NCBI GenBank assembly: GCA_003454335.1
Contig: DMKK01000003.1
Coordinates: 8,404-16,540, forward strand
Direction of reading: 5' to 3'
DNA from: Gammaproteobacteria bacterium
Lineage (GTDB): Bacteria > Pseudomonadota > Gammaproteobacteria > UBA9214
Length of the DNA stretch: 8,137 nt
Shown: positions 1 to 6,784 of the stretch, piece after piece
Layout: every line of letters begins with the position of its first letter
Numbering within the stretch: position 1 is the stretch's first letter
Notes under the pieces: generated by a model
The model's input: the letters and a program-made list of their open reading frames with translations, nothing else
The model's database searches: none
Told to the model about the DNA's origin: nothing
Made by a program: the position numbers and the translations under genes

Positions 1-2
1 CT

Positions 3-2675
3 GTACTGATTTATGACAGGCCCCTGCGGCTGCGGCTGTTAGTAGCGACCATGGCAGTCGCGGGCATGGTACTGGCCAGTGGTTTATATGTACCAGCAGA
101 TACCGCTATAGCCCCGACCACATTCAACTGGGTTCCCTTCCGGAGTCATCTCACTAACAACATCACCGGGCTAGTCGACATCCTCGGCAATCTTTGGCCA
201 TTTGTCGCCCTGAATTACCTGGCCTGGATGGCAAACATAAAACACCGGGGGGTGCTGATACTGACAGGTTCAACCCTGATATTCCTGTCGACCTTTGCAC
301 TGGAGTGGTTCCAGCAGTATCAGCCGGGGCGCTCTCCGGATATAACTGATGCCATCATCGCCACACTCGCCTGGCTATTGCCCTGGTTTTATCCGGCGCT
401 ATCAAAACAGGAAACGGCAACAGTCCGCTTAAACGAAACCAAGGGAGCATCCGCAGGGCGTGTGCTACCACGCTATTTACTGCCTGCTACAGCAACGCTC
501 ATGCTTGCTATTATTGCCGGAACTATCTGGCAACTTGATGGAACACCGGTCGAACGTCCGCTGGATGAGAGCAAACTGGCTGTCCTGCCTGCCCCGGAAG
601 AACTCCCGCCGGTAGCGTTACCCGACTTCCGCTACAGCCACCCCCGGCTGCCAGCACCCGATGCCGGAGACATTGCCAGACTCAAACAGGAGAACCCCGC
701 ATGGCTGCGCAAGCATAAAGAACGCGCGGCTGATGGCGAGGGAAAATTCTATTCGGCATTTATCTCTGCCTACGTTGAACCCGGCAGCCTGAATCTGGAT
801 AGTCTCTACCAGCGTCTGATGGCGCTCGAAATCACCTGGCGCGGCCACGAACAGGCAAAACAGGTGGCAGTGGCCTATGACTGGCTATACCAGCAGTGGA
901 CTGACGAACAGCGCGCCGGCCTGCGGGACAAGCTGGCAAACAATGCGGATTACCTGATCCATCGCATTCGAGAGAAGCAGCGCCTGTCACCCTACAACGT
1001 CTATCTGTACAACAGCCCCTTTCAGGCCCTGATAGCGACGACCCTGGCCCTGTACGGTGATGATCCACGCGGCGAACTCATCATGCGTTACTCCCACGAC
1101 TACTGGAAAAATCGCGTGCTACCAGTCTGGCGACAAATCATGGGCATCAATGGTGGCTGGCACGAAGGCGGCGAATATATCGGTATCGGCATCGGGCAGG
1201 CGATCTACCAGGTACCCGCCATGTGGCGCAAGGCTACCGGAGAAGACCTGTTCCTGTCAGAATCCGGCATACGCGGCTTTCTGGATTTCCTCGTCTACCG
1301 GACACGCCCGGATGGCACCCATTTCCGCTGGGGTGATGGCGCCTTCTTTAAGCGCAAGGTACCGGATCGCATTCCCCTGGCCATTGAGTATCGACATGCG
1401 GCTGCCTATAGCCTGAATGGTTGCCCCAGACGCATGGAGCCCACCTCCTGGCCCTGGGGCCCATTGCCGGATAGCAGCCTGTGTGATCCTGATGCGATAT
1501 CACGATTACCCCTCGCCCGCTATTTTGACGGTATCGGTATGCTGGTTGCACGCAGTGACTGGACAGCAGATGCGACCTACGTCACCTTCAAGGCCGGGGA
1601 CAATTACTGGTCACACACGCATCTTGACCAGGGCGCATTCACTATCTACAAGGACGGGGGACTCGCTATTGACAGCGGCGCCTATGGTGGAGGAAAAGGC
1701 TACGGATCTGATCATCACATGAATTATGCCTACCAGACCATCGCCCACAACACTATTACTGTGCGCGACCCGGAGGATACAATTGCTGCTCCCCGCAAGG
1801 CTAGGGAAAAGGACAAGGACCCACGCCAGTTCGCCAATGACGGCGGCCAGCGGCGTATCGGTTCCGGCTGGGGTATCGAGGCTGCCCCCCTGGATCGCAA
1901 GGAATGGCGGCGTAAACGCGAAATCTATCACACCGGAAAGATTGAACAACACCTTGCCCGCGATGGCCTGGTCGTTGCGGTATCAGATCTCACACCAGCC
2001 TATACCAACACACATTCCGGCCAGGGGACATTTTCACACAGGACACGGCGCGTGGAACGCCTGTGGCGCACATTCGGCTACGACTCGGTGGATGATGTTG
2101 TGGTGATTTTTGATCAACTGCGCACGACCGATCCGGAATTCAAAAAACGCTGGTTACTGCACACGATAGAATCCCCCGAAAACACTGACCATGGTTTCTT
2201 GGTCACCAACGTGCCTGCCGGCGGGACCGCCAAGTCAGGTGGTCATCTCGAAGGCCACATCCTGCTGCCAAAAACACCTCGTGTTCGCATTGTCGGTGGT
2301 AGCATGGCCGCCTTCCTGGCGGACGGGAAAAATTATGATGAGGATGGCACCCTGGTTAAGAAATCACTCAAAAGAAGTAATCTCGAACCTGGTGCCTGGC
2401 GCATCGAAATATCTCCGGAAAATAATACCGCAGACACCCTGTTCCTGATCGTCATGCTACCTTCGTCCCTGGATTCATCGCCGGCGCATCAAATCCGGCT
2501 ACTGGAGGATGCAGACAGGGTCGGCTGTGAAATCGTCGGCCCGAAGCGCACGACGCGCTGGTGGTTCAACCCGGGACACAATGGTTTTGAAGTTGCGGTC
2601 ATGTCTCCGGACAAATCAAGTACCACATATCCGGTTTGGTCCGAAAAATCCTCCCGCACTCAAGTCAACGACTAA
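3..2675 (+). CDS. VanZ-like / heparinase II/III-family protein, 5' end outside the window
   Basis: This is probably a membrane-anchored periplasmic polysaccharide lyase. The frame is open to the left edge without a stop, so the ATG at 51 is unlikely to be the true start; residue numbers here count from it. Residues 1-115 are hydrophobic and end in a VanZ-like motif (EWFQQYQPGRSPDITDAI, about 85-102). Another membrane helix lies at about 143-160. A proline-rich linker leads into a helical region (about 205-460) with NGGWHEGGEY at 367-376, as in the alpha-toroid of heparinase-type lyases. The beta-sandwich that follows carries the heparinase II/III signature: WSHTHLDQGAF at 520-530, DSGAY at 541-545 and AHNTITV at 565-571. 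Such lyases in exopolysaccharide loci are thought to cleave or clear polymer in the periplasm; the substrate here is unknown. The family call is firm. The role of the VanZ-like part is unknown. Confidence 0.85.
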   Translation, partial: VLIYDRPLRLRLLVATMAVAGMVLASGLYVPADTAIAPTTFNWVPFRSHLTNNITGLVDILGNLWPFVALNYLAWMANIKHRGVLILTGSTLIFLSTFALEWFQQYQPGRSPDITDAIIATLAWLLPWFYPALSKQETATVRLNETKGASAGRVLPRYLLPATATLMLAIIAGTIWQLDGTPVERPLDESKLAVLPAPEELPPVALPDFRYSHPRLPAPDAGDIARLKQENPAWLRKHKERAADGEGKFYSAFISAYVEPGSLNLDSLYQRLMALEITWRGHEQAKQVAVAYDWLYQQWTDEQRAGLRDKLANNADYLIHRIREKQRLSPYNVYLYNSPFQALIATTLALYGDDPRGELIMRYSHDYWKNRVLPVWRQIMGINGGWHEGGEYIGIGIGQAIYQVPAMWRKATGEDLFLSESGIRGFLDFLVYRTRPDGTHFRWGDGAFFKRKVPDRIPLAIEYRHAAAYSLNGCPRRMEPTSWPWGPLPDSSLCDPDAISRLPLARYFDGIGMLVARSDWTADATYVTFKAGDNYWSHTHLDQGAFTIYKDGGLAIDSGAYGGGKGYGSDHHMNYAYQTIAHNTITVRDPEDTIAAPRKAREKDKDPRQFANDGGQRRIGSGWGIEAAPLDRKEWRRKREIYHTGKIEQHLARDGLVVAVSDLTPAYTNTHSGQGTFSHRTRRVERLWRTFGYDSVDDVVVIFDQLRTTDPEFKKRWLLHTIESPENTDHGFLVTNVPAGGTAKSGGHLEGHILLPKTPRVRIVGGSMAAFLADGKNYDEDGTLVKKSLKRSNLEPGAWRIEISPENNTADTLFLIVMLPSSLDSSPAHQIRLLEDADRVGCEIVGPKRTTRWWFNPGHNGFEVAVMSPDKSSTTYPVWSEKSSRTQVND

Positions 2676-2698
2676 CCGGACGACCGACTCCATGATCC

Positions 2699-2717
2699 AG
2701 TCTGCAAGCTTGAGACT
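2699..2717. repeat. short imperfect inverted repeat between lyase and acetolactate synthase-like genes
   Basis: AGTCT at 2699-2703 pairs with AGACT at 2713-2717. The centre CAAGCTTG (2705-2712) is itself palindromic, so a hairpin with one bulged G is possible. It is followed by a fairly T-rich stretch (2718-2734) without a clean T run. It could be a weak terminator for the upstream gene or an operator. The stem is short and AT-containing, so neither role is established. Confidence 0.3.
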
Positions 2718-2740
2718 ATGTGGTTGTTATTTCTTATGCT
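2710..2740 (+). promoter_or_regulatory. possible weak sigma-70 promoter for the acetolactate synthase-like gene
   Basis: TTGAGA at 2710-2715 differs from the -35 consensus at one position. TATGCT at 2735-2740 matches four of six -10 positions. The spacer is 19 bp, longer than the optimum. It lies in the only gap over 100 bp in the plus-strand gene series, which suits a promoter for the three downstream genes, and it overlaps the inverted repeat at 2699-2717. This is pattern matching only. Confidence 0.2.
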
Positions 2741-2817
2741 AGCCTGCAAGCTGCTGAAGCCTGCCATACACAACCCTGCCTTTACGGAATCAGTCACCCC
2801 CTGCATACGAGATCGTT

Positions 2818-4473
2818 ATGAAAGCTGCAAATCTTTTTGTCAAATGCCTGGAAAACGAAAACGTGGAATTTATATTTGGAATCCCCGGAGAGGAAAACCT
2901 GGATATCATTGATGCCTTGCTCGATTCTGATATCAAGTTTATTACTACCCGCCACGAACAGGGCGCTGCGTTTATGGCTGACGTTTATGGCCGCCTAACA
3001 GGAAAACCGGGCGTTTGCATGTCTACCCTTGGCCCAGGAGCAACCAATCTGGTAACAGGGGTTGCGGATGCCAATATGGATAATGCACCACTGGTTGCTA
3101 TTGCAGGGCAAGCCGCAACCTCCCGCTTGCATAAAGAATCCCACCAGGTGGTGGATTTAGTAAGCATGTTTAAACCCGTAACCAAATACGCAACACAAAT
3201 CCTGGAACCAGACACCGTTCCAGAGGTAATCCGCAAAGCCTTTAAACTGGCTGAAGCCGAGAAACCGGGCGCTACTTTTATCGATATTCCGGAAAATATC
3301 ATGGAATTATATTCCGATGAAACCCCGCTTCCGGTTAGCACTAACAGACTCACTTTCGCCGAGAAAAGTTTGTTAAGGCAGGCAGCCGAGTTGGTAAATA
3401 ATGCAAAATTTCCGTTAATTTTAGCCGGTAACGGTGCCGTGCGGTCTCGCGCCAGTAAACACATCCTTGAATTCATTGATACCCACAAAATTCCAGTTGT
3501 GAATACGTTTATGGCAAAGGGTGTTATCCCCTTCTCTAATGAAATGACGATGGGTACGGCCGGTTTACAAAAAGGAGATTATGAAAATTCCGGCTTCGCC
3601 AAGGCTGACCTGGTTATCTGTGTTGGCTTTGACATGGTCGAATATCACCCGCATCTGTGGAACCCGGGTCGCAAACACACGATCATTCATATAGACACCA
3701 AGAAATCGGAAGTCGACAAGAATTATATTCCAGACATTGAGTTGATCGGTAATATTGGCCGTAATTTAGTTGGGCTAGGGGAAGCACTGTCCGACCTTAT
3801 AGACATCCCCATTAAAACCACTCAAATAGATTTTTTACTGCGTAAAGCGACAATTAATGAGATGAATCGTTGCCGTAACAGTGCTGTTTGGCCAATGTTA
3901 CCTCAGAAAATAATTTGGGATTTACGTACTGCCATGAAATCTGCCGATATTGCAATTTGTGATGTTGGCTCCCACAAAATGTGGATGGCACGGATGTTCC
4001 GATGCGACAAACCCAACACCTGTATTATTTCCAATGGTTTCGCAGGTATGGGGGTTGCAGTACCTGGTGCGGTAGCAGCAAAACTGGCCTACCCGGAAAG
4101 AAGCGTTGTCGCTGTAACTGGCGATGCCGGGTTTATGATGAACTCCCAGGAAATTGAAACTGCCTTACGCTCAAATACACCCATTGTCATTCTAATCTGG
4201 AATGACTGCCAATATGGATTGATCGAGTGGAAACAGCAAAGACGCTTTGGGCGGACTGCCTACATTGATTTTAATAATCCTGACTTTGTCCAGTATGCGC
4301 AATCCTTTGGAGCGACTGGTATCAGAATAGCATCTGCAGACCAATTACTACCTGCACTGGAGAAAGCCTTAAGTGAACCAACAGTTACAATCATTGACTG
4401 CCCTGTTGATTATTCCCAGAACGACCGCTTGACCGCTTTATTAGGCAATGTACTTTCTGAATTATATGATTAG
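2818..4473 (+). CDS. acetolactate synthase-like ThDP-dependent enzyme (catabolic AlsS type)
   Basis: A 551-residue member of the acetolactate synthase family, which condenses pyruvate-derived hydroxyethyl-ThDP with a second 2-oxo acid. It is full length. The N-terminal ThDP domain (about 1-165) has FIFGIPGEEN and the catalytic glutamate E47 in RHEQGAAFMADVYGR, then STLGPGATNL. The central domain (about 185-325) has GFDMVEYHPHLWNP (270-283), which resembles FAD-independent catabolic AlsS enzymes rather than the FAD-binding RFDDR region of biosynthetic IlvB. The C-terminal domain has the ThDP/metal motif GDAGF at 435-439 ending at N462-D463. The ATG at 2818 begins the conserved N terminus; its ribosome site is weak (GAGA at 2809-2812). 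No small regulatory subunit is encoded nearby. Some stretches look more AT-rich than the neighbours. The gene may serve polysaccharide decoration instead of acetoin or valine synthesis, but that is inference from context; the true acceptor is unknown. Confidence 0.88.
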   Translation: MKAANLFVKCLENENVEFIFGIPGEENLDIIDALLDSDIKFITTRHEQGAAFMADVYGRLTGKPGVCMSTLGPGATNLVTGVADANMDNAPLVAIAGQAATSRLHKESHQVVDLVSMFKPVTKYATQILEPDTVPEVIRKAFKLAEAEKPGATFIDIPENIMELYSDETPLPVSTNRLTFAEKSLLRQAAELVNNAKFPLILAGNGAVRSRASKHILEFIDTHKIPVVNTFMAKGVIPFSNEMTMGTAGLQKGDYENSGFAKADLVICVGFDMVEYHPHLWNPGRKHTIIHIDTKKSEVDKNYIPDIELIGNIGRNLVGLGEALSDLIDIPIKTTQIDFLLRKATINEMNRCRNSAVWPMLPQKIIWDLRTAMKSADIAICDVGSHKMWMARMFRCDKPNTCIISNGFAGMGVAVPGAVAAKLAYPERSVVAVTGDAGFMMNSQEIETALRSNTPIVILIWNDCQYGLIEWKQQRRFGRTAYIDFNNPDFVQYAQSFGATGIRIASADQLLPALEKALSEPTVTIIDCPVDYSQNDRLTALLGNVLSELYD

Positions 4474-4515
4474 AATGCATTGTAAATTTTTACGGGTCGG
4501 TCGTTATATTGCTAC

Positions 4516-4522
4516 AGAAGGA
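4516..4522 (+). promoter_or_regulatory. Shine-Dalgarno site that sets the ATP-grasp start at 4527
   Basis: AGAAGGA lies four bases before the ATG at 4527. The in-frame TTG at 4509 would place this ribosome site inside the coding region and has no comparable site of its own, so the ATG at 4527 is preferred. Confidence 0.7.
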
Positions 4523-4526
4523 CTTT

Positions 4527-5597
4527 ATGAAAAAGCATTACAGCCCGCTGGGAAAACTCCGCATCTATGGCCAACTCGTGCAGCACCGCGCCAGGCAGGG
4601 ACATCTACCCATATATCGGCAACTGCTCGAAATGTTCGCGCTGTGGATATGGCGCGGGCAGGGGCCCGGTTACTATCATGCAGCTGGTTTCTGGAGACGG
4701 GAAATCCCGTGGCAGGACAAGACACTGCATATGAACATGCGTGAGTACAGGGCCGAAATCGCACGTTTCAACAGACCGGAATACCAGAAAATATCCCAGA
4801 ACAAGATTCCTGAAAAGGGAATCCTTTCGCTATTCGGTATACCTGGCACCGAGTTCCTCGGCTATCTGCACAAATTTGGCGGCATGGACAGGAAAGGGAA
4901 TCCACTGCGGACACCGGCAGATCTGGGGCAACTGATTAAGACACTCTCCATGGATAGAATCTGTTTCAAACCTGCGGAGTCATGGGCCGGCCAGGGGTTT
5001 GCGAGTGTGGATATTTCAAGCTATGAGGACACTGGTTCCCTGAAGCTGGCTAATGAAGAAAAGGATATTTCAATAGAAGATTTATTTTCCCGAATACTGA
5101 AGATCGACAGGGGGGTGACTGCCGTCATCGAAAGCCATTTTGAGCAGCACGAGTGGTACTCCCACTTGAACCCATCCAGTGTCAACACATTTCGTCTCTG
5201 GGTGTTACAGACAGATGACGAAATAAATACGAAACTGGGATATCTCAGGATAGGCCGGGCCAATTCAATGGTCGACAATCAATCGAGTGGTGGCATTGTA
5301 GCATCGATAGATCTTGAGTCTGGCGTGCTCGGCGCAGCGATTGATGGCTTGCCGACGCGTGAGTCGTGGTCAAATCATCCTGATACAGGATCTCCAATCG
5401 AAGGGCAGAAACCTCCATTCTTCGAGGAGGCTAAAAAACTGGCTGAACATTGCATAAGTTGTTTTCCCGGATTGCACTTTGCAGGGATGGATGTTGCTGT
5501 TGGTGAAAATGGTCCTGTCATAATCGAACTGAATGTAAATCCCGACCGGGAGGGAGCTGCATTTACCGACATTCCGACAAGCACGGTGTTCAACTGA
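4527..5597 (+). CDS. sugar-transfer-associated ATP-grasp domain protein
   Basis: A 356-residue protein resembling the ATP-grasp family found beside cell-surface polysaccharide genes. ATP-grasp enzymes activate a carboxylate as an acyl phosphate and join it to an amine or similar nucleophile; for this subfamily the substrates are not established. From the ATG at 4527, residues 1-65 are basic and aromatic (a likely family-specific helical start). The ATP-grasp core follows: KFGG at 116-119, a nucleotide-binding lysine in FKPAESWAGQGF (K148), NTFRLWVL at 220-227, FAGMDVAV at 318-325, and the metal-binding end ELNVNPD with E334 and N336. There is no signal peptide or clear membrane helix, so it should act in the cytoplasm. 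It lies 53 bp after the acetolactate synthase-like gene and 46 bp before the deacetylase, on the same strand, consistent with an operon. The family call is confident; the ligase substrates are unknown. Confidence 0.8.
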   Translation: MKKHYSPLGKLRIYGQLVQHRARQGHLPIYRQLLEMFALWIWRGQGPGYYHAAGFWRREIPWQDKTLHMNMREYRAEIARFNRPEYQKISQNKIPEKGILSLFGIPGTEFLGYLHKFGGMDRKGNPLRTPADLGQLIKTLSMDRICFKPAESWAGQGFASVDISSYEDTGSLKLANEEKDISIEDLFSRILKIDRGVTAVIESHFEQHEWYSHLNPSSVNTFRLWVLQTDDEINTKLGYLRIGRANSMVDNQSSGGIVASIDLESGVLGAAIDGLPTRESWSNHPDTGSPIEGQKPPFFEEAKKLAEHCISCFPGLHFAGMDVAVGENGPVIIELNVNPDREGAAFTDIPTSTVFN

Positions 5598-5643
5598 TCA
5601 TCACCGTGGAGTTGATAGCGCCTGGACCGGCATCACAATCCAC

Positions 5644-6507
5644 ATGAGCATCAAACAACGCATAAAACTGGGCGTATACACTGCTGCAAAATTGACCGGC
5701 ATGTTCAAGCTTAGCCGTTTTCTGATGCGCCGGCGGCTGATGATTCTCTGTTACCACGGATTCCAATACTCCGATGAAGCAAACTTCCGGCCCATTATGT
5801 TCATGGACAAACAACGCTTCGCACAACGGCTCGACCTGATTTCACGTGGCAAATATCCAGTACTCCCATTATCCGAAGGGGTACTCCGCCTCAAGAAGGG
5901 GACATTACCTGCGAATACCGTTGTTATCACGATAGACGATGGCTTCTACAGCACCCTGGACCTGGCCGCACCACTACTGCAAGAATATGGCTTTCCTGCA
6001 ACCTTGTACGTAACCAGTTACTACGCAACAAAAGGCACGCCGGTATTCCCGCTGCTCATTCAGTACCTGTTCTGGAAAACTGAATGCACCAATCTTGATC
6101 TATCCGACCACCCGTGGTTTCCTGCTAAAACTGTGGATCTGTGTAATCATCATGCCACCCGTCAGGCCATACAGCAGATCATGGATTATGGCATGGCTCA
6201 CTGCGATGAACCCGGGAGGCAGAAAATTTGCGCGGAAGTTGCTGCCACCCTGAATCTTGACTTTGAGACCATCAAAACAGGGCGCGGACTGTCATTGCTA
6301 ACCCCGGGTGAACTGGATCAGTTGGAAGCTTTTGGCATCGATTTACAACTGCATACGCATCGCCACTCTTTCCCTGCGAATGATCCGGAACAGGCGCACC
6401 GCGAGATACAGGACAACCGTAATGTTCTGGAGAAAATACCCGGGCATCGCCTCGAACACTTTTGTTACCCCAGTGGGATCTGGACGCCCGGCCTTTTCCG
6501 ATATTGA
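5644..6507 (+). CDS. polysaccharide deacetylase (NodB homology), N-terminal 287 residues before a frameshift
   Basis: A metal-dependent carbohydrate esterase-4 type deacetylase, expected to remove N- or O-acetyl groups from a surface polysaccharide or its precursor. Visible motifs are ILCYHGF at 34-40; TIDDGF at 96-101, with D98 the likely base and D99 a metal ligand; HTHRH at 237-241, giving the two metal histidines; and FCYPSG at 273-278. There is no convincing signal peptide, only a short basic and hydrophobic start. The ATG at 5644 is the first usable start after the preceding gene, although no good Shine-Dalgarno site precedes it. The frame stops abruptly at TGA 6505-6507, just after the YPSG motif, and the expected C-terminal part continues in another frame from about 6498. 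Adding one T to the run at 6494-6497 would give a protein of about 356 residues. The call is firm; whether the product is functional is uncertain. Confidence 0.85.
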   Translation: MSIKQRIKLGVYTAAKLTGMFKLSRFLMRRRLMILCYHGFQYSDEANFRPIMFMDKQRFAQRLDLISRGKYPVLPLSEGVLRLKKGTLPANTVVITIDDGFYSTLDLAAPLLQEYGFPATLYVTSYYATKGTPVFPLLIQYLFWKTECTNLDLSDHPWFPAKTVDLCNHHATRQAIQQIMDYGMAHCDEPGRQKICAEVAATLNLDFETIKTGRGLSLLTPGELDQLEAFGIDLQLHTHRHSFPANDPEQAHREIQDNRNVLEKIPGHRLEHFCYPSGIWTPGLFRY

Positions 6508-6713
6508 CCGGGGAAGATATTGTTAGCGCAACAACCTGTGAAGCTGGTATGAACCACCAAACTACCAACCTGCTGGCACTTTATCGCATTCTTGACCAAG
6601 ATAATCTGGAAGACATTGAATTTGAGGCTGAGCTCACAGGTTTCTGCGAGTTACTCAGAATCATTCTTGGCCGGTGTCGACGCAATGACAGCAGGCGCAC
6701 TGCGAGCATCTAA
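6498..6713 (+). pseudogene. frame-displaced C-terminal part of the polysaccharide deacetylase
   Basis: About 71 codons in the frame one base behind that of the deacetylase. It reads PILTGEDIVSATTCEAGMN and later ALYRILDQDNLEDIEFEAEL, ending at TAA 6711-6713. This is what I would expect to follow the YPSG motif in this deacetylase family: a strand with SATT, then the closing helical segment. It has no start or ribosome site of its own, so it is best read as the tail of the gene beginning at 5644, separated by a deletion, a sequencing error or, less likely, programmed slippage. Confidence 0.75.
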
Positions 6714-6784
6714 CTCACTTCCAGCCTTCCTGACGCCACGTGCACGCTGCAAAGCTGGATATGGGGCGGAGGAAAGCATGCTGC

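Noticed and set aside
2985..3488. 167-codon open frame on the minus strand
   Set aside because: It lies wholly within the well-supported acetolactate synthase-like gene, has no recognisable protein features and looks like an antisense shadow.
4509..4526. TTG start adding six residues to the ATP-grasp protein
   Set aside because: The strong AGAAGGA site at 4516-4522 sits correctly before the ATG at 4527 and would be internal if TTG were used.
4474..4526. Separate promoter before the ATP-grasp gene (TTGTAA at 4479, TATATT at 4505)
   Set aside because: The 20-bp spacer is poor and the short same-strand gap favours co-transcription.
6445..6481. Loss of the motif-3 arginine in the deacetylase (EHFCYPSG)
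   Set aside because: Many deacetylases of this general type have an F-x-YP-x-G form without the arginine, so it is not clearly abnormal.
6714..6784. Possible bidirectional terminator in the convergent gap, including the palindrome CGTGCACG at 6739-6746
   Set aside because: No GC-rich hairpin with a T run on either strand; the outer CCAGC/GCTGG pairing spans about 30 bases and is too weak.
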